A stretch of DNA of 64,000 nucleotides from Gorsachius magnificus (lineage: Eukaryota; Chordata; Aves; Pelecaniformes; Ardeidae): contig CM067081.1 in the NCBI GenBank assembly GCA_034008185.1, forward strand, positions 10,973,821 through 11,037,820, written 5' to 3'. Positions 1-13,559 of this stretch are shown one piece after another (the first letter of the stretch is position 1; each line of letters opens with the position of its first letter). The notes below the pieces were generated by a model that saw only the letters and a list, made by a program, of their open reading frames with translations, was not told the DNA's origin and searched no databases. Both the position numbers and the translations under genes were made by a program.

Positions 1-3000
1 CTTGTAACTTGTCACATCAACGTGTTTCAAGATGCACGACAAGATGTTTTACAACCTTAAGGTGTTTCTGTTTGTGAATTATTTTACACTGAAGGAATTT
101 GCTATCAGTGTTTGTTCAACCTGATTATTTTTGTGTGCAGTAACTTGCAAAGTTTTCTATTTCTTCACTCTTTTGGGGAAAAAACTTTCAGCCTAAGATT
201 GCATTGAGCATAACATTATAGAAATTATTTCCACTATATACTTTTCATTTCTGTCTTTTTCTCTTACCAGTTTTGTGATCAAGTCTCCCGATAAAGCAGG
301 AAAGACAAACAGGAGCATACAATAGCCATTTCAAGTGGAAACCCAGTGTTTTACTTCTTGGTCTTGTGGTAAGATGATTTGTTGACCCCTTGCCAATATT
401 CTACACAGCTATAAAGAGCTTTTTGGTATTCATTTTGGCCTTTTCATTAAGCTGGATTTCACCTGACTAAATGTCTTTAGTGTGGACTTTAACATGCAAG
501 GTAAATTCCTAGCTTCCCCTTATAGTTTTTGGAGAGAAATAGGCATGAAACAGAACGGGTTATTTTAGCCTAAACTACACATCTAAAATGGGACACCTAA
601 AACAAGACATCTAATTTGTGCCCTTAAATGCCTAATTCTTTCCACTGACTGGGAAGCTGATGGTGACTAGCTCAGACACAGATTTAATCAGAGCCGGCAT
701 CCAAAACTGATATGAAGTGTTCCAATACTTTTGCAGATTTTTCCCAGGATCTTATTGACGAAAGAAGGAGGAAACTGCCCATGGTTAGTTACTGCTGTCA
801 TATCACTACCATTCCAAGGTTCATCGCACCTGAGTTTAGCAAACAAACATTGCTGATCAGCATGATTAGGAATTAAACATACGTGCAGTGCCACCGTCCC
901 AACCTCCATAGCTATAACAATATCCTGTCTGTGAGTACCAGCTATAAGTATCGAGTTGAAATGAATTACCACTAAAATGTTAAATAAAGATTATCTAATA
1001 CTTTATTTTGGAGGTGGGGGAGGGATTTCTAACCTCAATCACATAATAATATTGAACGCGCTGCATTTCAATCTTGTTGGCCAATAAAACATTGATTACA
1101 CAGCTGATGCCACAGCACAAAAATTATATCTCTCTGAAAAAAGCTTGTGAATATTTCACACAACAAAGAAAGTGTACTAGGCATAGAAATATTATGCAAT
1201 GTGTTACACAAAGCCAACATAGCGCGGAGTGTATTATTTCCTAATATTCGTTTTTATGGTACTTCTAAGAGGTCTGTAAGTCATCTGTTTAGCCTGAAGA
1301 AATACCTCCTGAGTGTTACAAAGCCAGGAAAAATCTGCAGCTCAGAATTCATAGGCTTCTCACTAACACTCCTGAACATTTTAGAGGCCAGCTAAATTTC
1401 AGTCCTGATAGAGCTTGTTGCAAAATCCACAGATCCAAATCCTGACTGCTTCTGCACAATGTGTTCTTGTGAGCCTGGTCTATTAACCCTTGGTGAGGCA
1501 CATTTCATGGTGCTTCTGATGCACTCATGCATTGTCACTTCAGAAATTCCACTCTGAGAGAAAGAGAGTAACTCAGCGTGTTCTTAACAGTTTTCTTATT
1601 TGCTTCATATTTGGAAAGACTGAGAAATATGTTTTCCTTTTCTGGCAGGGGAAAATTTTTAGAAAAATGAACAGACATATTGGAGTCCATGGAAACAGTG
1701 CTTCTAAGTGCTGCTCTGATAATCCTCTCTCTATTCCTTAGCTGGCCATGCCCAAGTAAATATAGCTTTCTTTTTTTTCCAAGGAGCTGCGTTTCAAAAA
1801 CCATACAAAGATATTCCTCCCTGAAGCTTTCAGCTGTTTTTGCAAAGAAACTTAATGAACTTTCTTCTTGGCTAAGGCCTTCAAAACGCATCCCACCTTC
1901 CTTCCCTTTGTTGACATTTGAATGCTGCTTAATCAGTCACAAGAAAAGGGGAGCAAAGCTAAACAGAATGAAAAGACCAGAAGAGGAAATGTGGGATCAA
2001 ATTCTCTAGTTCTTTTCATGCTTTACTCCAGAAATCATCAGCGAGAGATTGTCTGATTGGTTCCAATCTCATTTAATAGCCAGCTAAAGACGTTCCTTAA
2101 AGAAGGCAGTAACGTTCAGTGACTCTGAGCACAAAAGGGCATTCAGGGATTTTGTTTCTCAGTCCAAGGACAGTGTCCAGGATCCTTTCCGATAAGATCA
2201 TTCTGTAGCTTTAATTTCTCATTAGAGGGGTTTTCAATAAGTCTAAAATCAAATTTCCATTCAGTTGTATCTTGTGAATACAAGTTATTGTGCTGTTAAA
2301 GTGTTTGTTAATTTAAGAGAACATGTGGTATAGATGCATGTGTTCTCTTGATACACTTTAGATAAGTGTGCATGCCCTCTTTGGAGCATTGTGGGATGTA
2401 TTTTACTGTGCTCTTTCTCAGATGAGGCAGCTAATAACTTGTCTGGCCATTGGACGAACAGGTGCTGAACACACCTCCAGCATTATGGGGATGTTTCTGA
2501 CTTGATAAGAAACTGCAGAAAATTCATACCTCATTAAAGAAAGGAGCAAAGGAAGGGCGAATTTCAGTCTAAGGAATTCAAATCTGAGGTAGCAGTGTTT
2601 CCAAACTCAAATGTGCAATGATAGCACTAAGCCCTACCTACTGCTCTTATGCAAACTTTGTTGTTTGAATCACACTGTTGCTCTGTGGGTTGAGAATAAA
2701 CGAGCTACAGAGGGAATGGTTTTCCCACTCCAGCTCTGGGGCTTTGCTGCAGGAGAGAAGGAGTGGGGAAGGAGTGAGATCTTGACTTGCATCTCCCTCA
2801 CCTTGTACAAGATGAGTAGATGTTTATGTGATTAGGTTTGACTTCAATCTTAAAAGAAAGAGTAGAAAACATAGGGGTTCCAGATAAATGCTCTTGAACT
2901 TTAGCTCACTCCCTTTGCTAAATATTTGTAATAATGCCGTAACTTGATACTTGAGGGGAAATAAAAAAAAATAAAAATGAAGTCTTCTAAAGCCGCTCCC

Positions 3001-5230
3001 TTGCAGCTCCATCGCACCCTTGTTCAGCCATAGCCAAGGTGAGAAACCACCCTTGCAATACTGCCTTGGGAGCTCAGCTGAGCCAGAGCTGAGGGCCCGT
3101 CCTGCGGAGGCTGCGCTTTCGCTGCCAGCCCGCAAGTGGCCGTGAAGGCACTCAGTAAAGTGTGAGACTCCAAAAGAGCAGGGCCCCACACCGTACATGA
3201 GGAGCCCAAATTTGTGTTTGAAAAGGAGGAGGAAGCAAGGGAGTGTGATGCCTGATGGTTGCTCAGAAAGGATGGGAAATATCACTGATAGCACATTCAA
3301 CATAAATCCTTATGCTTTTTGCTATGGGCAGCTTCTGTGCTCATCTTGCAGCCTGCTCACCATTCTTACCTTTTATTCCTGAACAAGTGCTTCCTATTGT
3401 GTGCCACATGGAGTAAAGAAAGAACTTTCACAGAGATGGTAGAGGTTTAGACCAATGGGTAGCTGAGCACCCTAAAGTACCCAGATGGACTTAAGTTTCT
3501 AAAAATTAACTTCCTGGCAAGCTAAGGTTCTCAACAGAGCAAAAACCACAGGATTACCCCAGTGCATTAGCTTAAACCTGACTCTCCTAAAATCTCCAAG
3601 CAAAATTATGAAAGGAAACACTACACCTTTGGTAATAAATCCAAGTGTGCCCAGGAATGTCCCTATGCTCTGGATCAAGGTCATCTTTGCTAATAAATCA
3701 TTAGACTGGTCCCTGGTAAGTGTATGGGTTTTTCACACAATCTCTTTCACTGAAATCCCAGGTATGTCCCAGGTATGTTGAACTGCCCAGGGACCATTCC
3801 CAATAAATAGTTGGCATTTAGTCACTCTTTCTTCATGGCTAGAGCAGATAACTAGTGTAGATGTGAGCTATTCCAGGGCAAGCGGCCTCCACATCCAGCA
3901 GCTTTCCCCACTATGTTTAACCTGGTGACATGTCCATAGACTGAGCATCTAAATCAAGGTCCTAAATCCATATCTAGGGGCTAAATAAAAGTGGCTTCAT
4001 TCTCCGAGTTGTGGAGTACTCCAAACTCCTGATAAGGTCAATGGCAGTGACGGGTTTCTAGTGTTCCTGAAAATTAATCTTGTTTTATTTGTGTAGAGTT
4101 TCAGGAGTCTGATGTTAGATTTTGGAATTTTGACCAAGCTCTGTCTGACAGTCTTTAATATTGGATGGATTATTCCCATAATCCCCCTGGAAAATGCAAA
4201 CATCCGTTTGCAAACAAAACACCAGGCTGATGTATTTACACTAGCAGAAGTTGAACGTGGATGAAAACTTGGCCTTGTGTGGCATAGGAAGTATATTATT
4301 TGAATCTTAGCTGAAAAAGGTAGTACCCATAAAGTCTCAGCCAGTGAGATAATAAATTCTGAAACAAAATAGAACAAAGCCTTTGCGATTCATGGTTTGC
4401 GTCTGTTTCTTGAAATAAGAAGCAGGTTGTGGCTATTCTTTGTCACATCAGGTGGTATCTAAAATGTGAAAAGGATTTTTGGATTCCAGTCCATGGCTGT
4501 TATTAATTCCTTTGAAAATCCTCTGTTTATGCCTCATTTCCAAGTTCAATGTGGTTTCTGCAGGGACTGCACGTGGAATTGCAGAACGGCCATTTGTTAC
4601 TAATATTCTTTAGTTTTGAAAATGGCTTGTTATTAACCAAAATGAAACCCATGCACATTTTTAATATGGTATCCCATTTCTCCTTAATTATTTAGTGTAA
4701 ACTATATAGTGACTCATTAGCGTGATTAGGTTACAGTTTGCTTGTCACATAAAAACACAGCACGGCTTACAGAATTGGCAATATTTTCTAAATTTTAATT
4801 TAATTTTAGACTTCTCACTTTAAAAGATAACTTATATGTTTGTCACCCAGATATTAAATCCTACTTTCTCCATAAACATCTTTCTGAATTATCCTTATTA
4901 ATCACTGTTGTCACAGCAAAGTGACTGGAGGCAAAACAATGAGTCATCAGCAATTAAAACAAATGATGAGAGAAATGGAGCCATTGCATGGACACACTGC
5001 TTTTAATCCATAATGAAGACTGATGCTTATACCGGAAAAAAAAGCTATCCTGGTGGTCTTCATCTCTTCTTCAATCGATAACCCATCTGCATCTTAAAAA
5101 GCAAGCTTGGCTGCCTCTCTCTTCACAGGAGGGATGTTTATGATTGAGGCCGTCAGCTGGCTCTAAGTGGTGTCATTCTGTTGGCTTTCATAGAGCTAGG
5201 CTGCTTTAGGCCGGCTTAAGATCTCAATAT
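1..5230. other. Unique non-coding DNA, no gene recognised
   Basis: This is AT-rich single-copy-looking sequence without a recognisable exon or transposon. Open frames on both strands are short and resemble no protein family I know. A locally CpG-richer patch lies at about 3098-3142. A minus-strand open frame at 688-971 has a splice-acceptor-like sequence just upstream and is treated as a finding. The stretch 4600-5000 is rich in TAAT/ATTA motifs and could be conserved non-coding DNA, which is only an impression. A small tandem echo of a 10-bp unit occurs near 3760-3785. Confidence 0.6.
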
Positions 5231-5277
5231 ACATACCAGGGGTGTCAAAGGGCAGGGTAAAGGTATGTGAGACACCT

Positions 5278-5490
5278 GTCTGAGTACAGGGGGAAAATCA
5301 CCTCTTTTGACCAGCTGGTTATGCTGTGTCTGATGCACCCCAGGACGCGGTTTGCCCTCTTGGCTGCCAGGGCACACGGCCAACTCATATCAAGCCTACT
5401 GTCAACCTGCACCCCCAGATCCCTTTCTGCAGGGCTGCTCTCCAGCCGCTCCTCTCCCAATTTAAATTTGTGCCCGGCAGTAGGTGCTTG
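5278..5490 (-). mobile_element. CR1 LINE fragment, internal part of the reverse-transcriptase ORF
   Basis: Read on the minus strand, this stretch translates to the CR1 ORF2 segment just after the catalytic reverse-transcriptase core: a [16 protein letters not shown] block, then [25 protein letters not shown] and EVIFPLYS. These blocks are conserved in avian CR1 proteins. The homology stops abruptly after the PLYS block. The remaining C-terminus, 3' untranslated region and terminal octamers are absent, which is unusual because CR1 copies are normally 5'-truncated and keep their 3' end. A later deletion probably removed the 3' part. The open frame around it runs 5245-5514 but the flanking residues are not CR1-like. 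It is non-functional. Confidence 0.88.
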
Positions 5491-5599
5491 TTTCGGCACT
5501 TTGTCTCCCTCCATCTCAATACTGCCGTTCTTCAGCCCTGTGACAGTGAAAGGAGATATCTCAGGGCTGGTGTTTTATAAACATCCAATCCAACACTGC

Positions 5600-8480
5600 T
5601 TTGCTGAGGTCTAATACTGGAATAACTCCATTGAATTCCAGCCTTAATTTTAGGACTGCCTGAAACGGCCAAAACCACTGTTATGTCATGTTTTACCACT
5701 TGTAAAACAGGGGTAGTGTTACCTACCTTCTTTGTTCTGCACCGCAGAGCCTCCATAGGCAAAGTGTTACATAAATGCCCCGCATTTATTATTTCAAATA
5801 GTAAATCAAGGGCAGGACAAGTACAGCAAGCTGGAACACGTCTTAAATCTGCAGACATAAGCAGAGCTGTGTGCACGAAATGTTTCAAAAATAATATAAA
5901 AACGTGAGACTAATTCTCTGTAGTGAAGGAACAAGAGTAATTGCAGAAGTGTAGGGGTGAGATGGGAATCGTGGGAATTATCACTTGCACAAAATTAACT
6001 GCAACAGTGTTTTGCAAGCACACAGGACATGAATATGAAAGGTCAGTCAAAACGACTGGAAAAGTGATCCAGCAGAGTTACAGCAAATGCCAGAGTCTTG
6101 GTGGTTACTGTTAGAAATTGAGGCCTTTATGGTTTTGCTTCATATGGACTAAATGCACATTACTGACAGGACTCTGCTTATATTGGCATAATTCATTTCC
6201 CCACAAAAAATTCCTCCACCAGCTAAATCCATAGGAAAATTTCTATTAAGTAAAGAATTAGATCATGGCATAATGCTTCAGACAGCCATCACATCAGTGA
6301 TATATGGGAATATAGTCGGGCAGAACTTCCTGGAAGTCAGGCATTTTGATGTCCTTAATTTGTCTGAAGGGCTACAACTCAACTCCATTTCCAGATGCAG
6401 GTCAGGTAAATGTGCCCTACTTCAGAAGACGCGGAGGAAGGTCAGGTTATGTTATGTAGATAGAGTATGTTGGTGTAGAAAATATACTGAGGTACATATA
6501 GAAAATATGAGGTGGCCCGTCTTCCTGGCTTTAAAAATCACCATGCAGTTCATCCTAGCACTGAGGTCACCTGTTCTTTATGGAGAAAAATGATGCCTTT
6601 AGTGAAAAGGAAGATGAATCTTTGACACAGCAGAACCAGTCCTCCGGAACTCAGCAGTACCAGATATACTCTGGATATGAAGAGCATAGACAAAACATAC
6701 TCAGCTCATGGATGCTATTCAGTACAGCTCTACTAAGGACCCTCTGATCACAGGTTAAAAACTTCTCTTAATCAAAAACATCTCTTCACCAAAAGAGAAG
6801 GTTTACAGGAATGATTGCTTTAATGTATCCAAGATTTATGGGATTTCCATGTGGTTTAAGAAGGCAGGCCTGAAATACTTAGATAACTCCTGTGAAAATA
6901 AGATAAAATAAGTTACCGATTAAAGGTAATTAAGGACAGATTATGTCCCACGTCCTTAAAGGGGTCGTTGCGGTTGTAACCCTTCTAACATCTTCCTCTG
7001 CTTTCCTAATGACAGAGGAGGAGGCTGAGTGCTGAGGCCATGGACACTGTCATGGGGCAACTTTGTGCGGGAGCAGGTTGTAACACTACAAAAAGCAACG
7101 TTCCTCCCAGGCTCCTCCCTGAAGCAGAAATCCCACCGGTGGTCAGTGCTGCTGCAGGCACTTCTGGAAGTTGCTGAGGCTCCTTAATGTCCACTAAAGC
7201 AAAAGAGAAGCCAGGGTGTGCTCAGCTGTTGAAAGAAATGTTCTGCATTTTGAGAAAGTGATTCTCAGAGTATGTAACATGAGAATACGATGCCTGGGGC
7301 TGGTGTTTGAAGAGTGAGAGCTTGAATATAGTTTCCCTCTTTCCATACAATATCTGCAAGACAAGAACCTTACACAAGAATGATGTTGTTCCTCATGCAG
7401 ACTTCAGATATAACTCAGACAAGGAAGGAAAATACCTTCACTTCTTTCCGTTGGAGTCCAAAATATGCCCAGCATATTAAGTCAGGCTGTACACTTGGGG
7501 AGGAATTTCAGGTTCTTGTGAAAATACTCAGAGTCATCAGGACATATAATACTTCCCAAAAGCCCAGAGCTATTTGCAACTACCAACAGTATTTTCTGCA
7601 GCTGAGCTCCTAAATCTCAGACCTCTGAAAGCCAGGAAATAACAGAGATAAGCCATACACACACACTATTTACCCAAACATCTTTAATTCTGCTGACCTT
7701 GAGTGAAGTGATAGAAAGGAGGAAGCACCTGCAAGTAGTTTGGCTGTACCCAGTTTATTAGCTGTAAGTGTCCTGAAGAGCTGAAGATAATATGGAGCGA
7801 TCAGGAGAGCTGTGACTGTGATGTGAGGTGCTTCAGGCATCCTCTGCATACGTGGCGAAAGGAAGAGCTGCAAATGTACCTCGACAGAGGCTGCGGTGCC
7901 TCATTTCGGCGGTGTGCTGAATAGGTTGTGCCAGGAGTTTAGCATAATTTCTCTTTTTGTCTTGGGGATTATCATCTGTTAAATGTGAGATGAGTTAAAT
8001 CCTTGGGGTTTATCCTGGGAAAATGAAAGAGGGGTGTTAGATGGCATTGTGTATGAAGGGTGAGGGGATTGCAAAAGGAAATGGAAGAACCATAAATATT
8101 AGCAGATGTGTTGCTTTTTCAGAGCATGGAAAGTATTTTACAGCAGGCATTTCCCGCTCTATTCATTTCTAAGACAGGGAGCACACTTGTATGGTAAAGA
8201 CACAGCATAACACTTAAAGATGGCAGAATTATGGATGTGCTCCTCACCTGCATTTGCTGTTAGAGGTTCAGGATGAGTGACTCGACACTACAGAAGGGCA
8301 CAGGGCATTGTGGGCAGCCTCATATATAATGAACAAGTTCTGCCACTACATTTCTGAGGGGATGGTTCACTTCCTTTGGTAGTTTGGTTTTTACCTTGTC
8401 TGCCTGCTTTTGATGGAGGAAGGCTGGAAGTGTAGCAGGGTATCGGGGTCTGTTCCAGGAAGAAAAACTGTTCCTCAGGC
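5600..8480. other. Non-coding interval with possible fossil repeat, no gene recognised
   Basis: No exon or recent transposon is visible. Around 5605-5650 the sequence contains a phrase close to 'aactccattga' followed by a decayed copy of its surroundings. I remember this wording from old amniote repeats, but here it is too degraded to classify. The region 7000-7195 is somewhat GC-richer and gives short frames on the minus strand that resemble nothing known. The rest is ordinary AT-rich sequence. Confidence 0.5.
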
Positions 8481-8482
8481 AA

Positions 8483-8726
8483 TCATAGAATCATAATATA
8501 CCAGGTTGGAAGGGGCCTCAAAGATCATCTGGTCCAACCTTTCTTGGCAAAAGCACAGTCCAGACAAGATGGCCCAGCACCCTGTCCAGCCAAATCTTAA
8601 AATTGTCCAATGTTGGGGAATCCACCACTTCCCAGGGGAGATTATTGCAATGGCTCCTTGTTCTCATTGTGGGAAATTTTCCTCTTGTATCCAACTGGAA
8701 TCTCCCCAGGAGTAACTTGTACCCAT
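8483..8726 (-). mobile_element. CR1 LINE 3' end, about 244 bp, antisense
   Basis: The plus strand begins with degenerate copies of the CR1 3'-terminal octamer (TCATAGAATCATA...), followed by the reverse complement of the CR1 3' untranslated region and the last codons of ORF2. The minus-strand frame gives CNNLPWEVVDSPTLDNFKIWLD and GHLVW, the C-terminal end of CR1 reverse transcriptase. Homology fades around 8726 at a typical 5' truncation. The wording (DSPTLDNFK instead of ESPSLEIFK) marks a different CR1 subfamily from the copies at 56.3 and 62.1 kb. It carries no function of its own. Confidence 0.9.
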
Positions 8727-11700
8727 GGTGAACTTGTAACCATGAGACAAGATAGCAATCAAGCACAAAGTAGGTTTTTACAGTGTTTTTCACGGAGCTA
8801 CTACCATGTTTGGATAAAAATAAAGGATACAACTTCATTCTGAAATGTTCATTTGCCTGTTGTATGCATTGTAAGCATGGTGTGGGGGGAATGAATATGC
8901 TTGGAAATGTTTTCAAAGGGTCCATTAGACCCCTGAAAAAATCACAAATGTAGCCTATGTCCTCACATGTTAGCACTTCTATTCTAAGGTGGGAACAATG
9001 AGTGGTAATTACAGGTGTGAAAATCATACCTCTAAATATGGTTCTCTCAGCAGAGTGAGAATATCTGTGGGTATGAATATAGATGGGGGGAGGGAAGCTC
9101 GAAAAGCTGTGAACCGCTTTCGTGCTATCACTGCTACACAGCAGCGCTAGCGCATGACAATCTGTGGTGTGCGTCGGGGGTACCTGCTCTCAGCTCCTCT
9201 ATCCAAGCACTATCTTTAAAGTATATTTCAAGCACCTCTTTTCCCCTCTATTCCCTTTACGGAGAGACAAGATAAAACCTACAAAAGAACAGAAGTCCTC
9301 AGATTCATAGGCATGCAGAAAAGACAGAAAAAGGGAATGCAAAAACCTCTGTTAGATTGACAGTTGCTGGCAGTTCACACACTTGGAAAGCCAGAGCACA
9401 CTAGAGCATGGAGGAAGCCAACTTCATGCATCCCTGCATCAGTAATAGTTAGATCCCACAGGAAAACAAAGTCACCACATCCCACCTATCCTCTCTAGTC
9501 CTTACTTTGGGCATGGCCCCTTAACTTAGGACCAATAAACTCTTCTGTACTTCCAGATGCTTCTTCCATTAACTCTTACTTCCCTCTTTGCAAGCATTTC
9601 TATCTGTAGCTCTTTTTATTTTGAAAGTACCTCTTTAATTTCCTGCTGAGTTCAGATGAGGTCATTCCCCACTCTCACTTATCCCCTTCAAGAATATCCT
9701 GGGTTGACAGATACACAGATTATAACAATATGAATAGCTTATAGCAATAGAATTATTTAATTTGCCTTTTGGTTTAACATGACGGAACCACATTAAGAAA
9801 AGAGAAAAAAAAAAAAAGTCCACTGTGCTTTGAGAAAAAAAAATGCTCATTTTCAGACACTGCAGTTAGAAAAACAATTAGCTGATTTACCTGTACTTTT
9901 GGTAAAGTGAACCTCCACTTCTTAAAAATATAGTCCAATGTTATCAGTAAAGTAATCTGTAGAAACAGAGGCTACCATCTCAGTTCTTCACTTAAAACTT
10001 TGACTTAAAGTGTGATTTAAAACCCATTAATGTCAGCAGAAGACTTTCCACTGACTTCTAAAGGAGTTTGCATCAGACCATTACAGATGTAACATTTCTG
10101 GCTCTGTGGAAGAAATAGAAGCCAGACGTGAAAATTAAATCACTTAACTGTGGACTGTGGACAGAAGAAAAACACATTCAGCATATTAAGATGAAACATG
10201 CCTGTTCCTCTAATATGCAGGGGAATATAAACAAGAAGAGCAATACTCTAACTTTCTAATAAATTACCTATTCAAGCACCGGTGTATGCTTAAGTGGTAG
10301 ACATTAAGATATTTTCAGACAGACGCCTCCGTCCTGTTATTTGGCACCCTGCTGCCACAGCTGTCTTCTGCTTAATTCTAGTCACACCTCTCCTTCTTTG
10401 ATAGCACTCTTGTTATAGAGTCACCTTGTGGGTCTCACACAACCTGATCCATTTTTTACTTTACAGCCTGATCTGCTTTCAGAAGAGCTCCACCAGAACT
10501 ATGTGCTCGGTGGCAGTGGATAAACCATGGGGTATTCACAAGACAGTCTTCATAAGGGTGAAAAACAGCAGGGCAAAAATAACTTCTGGAAGATTAAATG
10601 TAATGGCCACCCAGCTACAGTTTTTCAACATATTATCAGTTCAGCTTGCTGATAAGAGTGACAATATTATGAGGAATGAAAGCTAGCACCTCTGCATCTG
10701 TTTTTTATTCAAATTGAAAGCACGCAGTTGAAAAATACCATATTCTAGCCATCAGATTTTCCTCTGTTCTGAGAACGATACCACAGTTCTCCTGGAGGTA
10801 ATGGGTTTCTCAAAACCACTTCAGTTTGTCAACTAGTACAGTAGCCATTTCCTTATTGACCATAGGTGCTGGGAAGCTTTCACAGCTGTTGTGTGGTCCA
10901 CTAGCCAACACAATGTTAGCAAATGTTCTTTCACATGAATTGCTAAAATAAGTAAAATAAGAGCATTTGGCGATCTGCTTTCTTAAAGAGAAAAAAATAT
11001 CTTTTTTATGGTTGAGGAGGGAGAAGAAGAATGTGCATGCTGGCCAAGAACAAGCTTCCCTCCCCCCTATACTTCTCTCTGAAAAGTTCTTCCATGAGAA
11101 GTTAGAAGTTTCAAGTAATCGCATGACTCCTGGAGCTGTGACTTTAATGAAAACAAAAAAAAGAAACATAACAAGTTTTCGATGAAAAGATCAGAATGGA
11201 AAGAAATACTGTTCATTACAATTATGCTGAAAAGTTGGGGGAGACAGCTGACAGCTCCATAATTAAAAAATACTGCACATAGGTATTCAATTTGTGGGTA
11301 TTGAATACCTCTCTCCATTCCCCACTAGAAAAAATGAATCCTGTTCAACTCACAGAAGATTGAAAGGAGACATACAAACCTTCATATACGTAGAAGAAAG
11401 CAGTAAATTGTTTTTCATGCTTTCTGGGAATGGACACAAAAATTATAGTATTAAATCAATACAAGACAGAATTATTTCAAACTCATAGAATTTCCCAACT
11501 ATTACTCATGCAAACAGATTGCCTAGAGAGACTGCTGGATTTCCTGACTGAAGAGGGAGAAGAGGAAGGTTAGTATAGATAAAGAGGGATAATGGTTGGG
11601 GCAGATGGATGGGCGAGATGACTGTTGTCTGTCTGAATTCTGCTGTTTCATGATTCACCAGGCATCATTTTTCATCAGCTATGGGTTACTCTGGGTTCAA

Positions 11701-13500
11701 ATCTTTTTGAATGCCCACTACCTCCTTAAGACTTATTCAGATATGAGGTATCAGCATGATATAGGAAATACTTATCACATGTAGGTTGTTCTGCACGTCT
11801 TCACCTCCACCAATGGCACCCTAACTACCCCACTGGCATATTCAGCAAGAAAGGGCTCAAGGCAATCAGCCTGGTCCTGACTAAATGACCAGACACAGTA
11901 AGGACCATAAAGCTTAAACAGATTTATGGAAATGAACAAACACAGTTACTGTCCTGTCTATGATGGAGGTCAGACTAAATTAATATTACTTTTGCTTTTT
12001 AGCAAACAGTGACCACACCAACACTTGATGGCTAGGGGATGAGCAGAAATGGAAACTCCTGAAGGGCAAGAAGCCATATCTGCCTGTTACAGAGCTGGAC
12101 TATAACCCTAGCTGGCCTTTTTCCTCTTCATTTCCTTTTTTTTGACCAATAAATAAGCAACCTTGAGCAATAAAACCATGAGGAGGAAAACTTGCTGACT
12201 AATGAACTGGATTTTTTCTCATTCATGACCTTGCTGGACCATTCCACCAGTTTAGAGGATCATTAATCAACAAATCTCTTTCATTTTATCTTTGCCTGGA
12301 AAATGAAAAGGTTCACACTCTATATTAATGTCACACACATATAGTTTATAAAGGTTTATTCAATGAATAAATATATGCTTTAATAAAAGGTTTACCAGTT
12401 GTTATATTATCTCTTTGGTCAACAGACTGCCTACAGCCATGGTTTCTTAGCTCCCACTACCACTCCTGCTTTTGTATTCTGCCCTGTTACTTTTGCACAG
12501 TGTTTATTATTAACAATCAATTTAAGATTTTAAAATATTCCTTCATATATAATATGACCGAGAAGACTGAAAATATTTTATTTTAAGACTCCTTCTGATA
12601 TCAGGCAACAAATACCATATTTTTTTCTTACTCCTCTTGCTTAAGAGAAACAATAGAAACCAATGTAACCACTAGCAAACATATATTAGTCTCTTGGCTT
12701 TATGTCTGAAACTTCTCTATTAGAGCCCACTTAATTAGATGCATAAATCCTGTAAATTATGTCAATGTTCATAATTAAATGAGACAATTGCAAAATCAGC
12801 TGCAGCACAAAATGTAGATAAATGTGGGAAGGAACAATAAGGGATTGCTTTATTATAAATCTGCATGACTAACACTACCATAGTGATGTAGCAGAGAACC
12901 TATAACATCTGCTTCATACCTATGAAAATTCAATTAAATTATCAGCCATGAATTACTGTAGCACAAATATCAACAACGAAAACTTTGACCTAATTATTTT
13001 AAGATTTTTTAAGCAGAAAAAGGTCATATTTCAGTATGATGAAGTTGGTAGATTCATTTTATGATCCCTAAACAGCTTAATCCTGTAAAGTCGTTAAAAA
13101 AATGTATCTTTCACCAACGGCAAGAATGCAAAATGGGTGTGGGAAGAATGATTTAAAATTTACTGCTCCTCAAAATAAAATCAAATCGCATAAAAATAGA
13201 AGGCTTAACTTTAAATTGTCATATTAATCAAAGCTCTATTAATTAGGGTATTTTATATCAACTCAGGGTTCATATCCAAGTCCAGGGTGCATCTTATTGT
13301 TTCTTTACAACAAACATCTATTTTCAAGAATAAGATGGATGGTTCTGTAACTCCAGTAGTTTGGTGGGAGGAAGAGGAGTTTAGAAGAAAAAAAAAAATG
13401 GCCAAGGAAGAAGAATTTCAAATGTTTTTGTTCATTCAAAGCATACAGTACTGACAGGAATGCTGACTTTGTTTGCAGTATGTATAAATACACATTTATA
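8727..13500. other. Long unique AT-rich interval, no gene recognised
   Basis: No known exon is present. A short CpG-denser patch lies at about 9112-9175. The phrase around 10035-10080 (a run like 'tttccactgacttc') resembles an old amniote repeat but is too decayed to name. A fragment reading 'ggaggtcagactaaat' near 11965 recalls the end of ancient CR1 copies but lacks supporting flanks. The block 12700-13280 is strikingly AT-rich with many ATTA/TAAT cores and few CpGs, a look often seen in conserved non-coding DNA. Poly-A runs occur at about 9800-9815 and 13386-13398. Confidence 0.55.
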
Positions 13501-13522
13501 TGTATATTTGCACATGCATGAA

Positions 13523-13550
13523 TATACACACACACACATATATATATATA
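13523..13550. repeat. Compound (CA)n(TA)n microsatellite
   Basis: A short run of alternating CA dinucleotides passes directly into alternating TA dinucleotides, followed by further TA-rich sequence to about 13558. It makes the artificial minus-strand frames rich in Y, I, C and H seen here. No gene is implied. Confidence 0.9.
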
Positions 13551-13559
13551 ACAATATAT

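Noticed and set aside
11955..11990. Words like GGAGGTCAGACTAAAT considered as another ancient CR1 end
   Set aside because: Only one word matches and the flanks do not follow the CR1 order.
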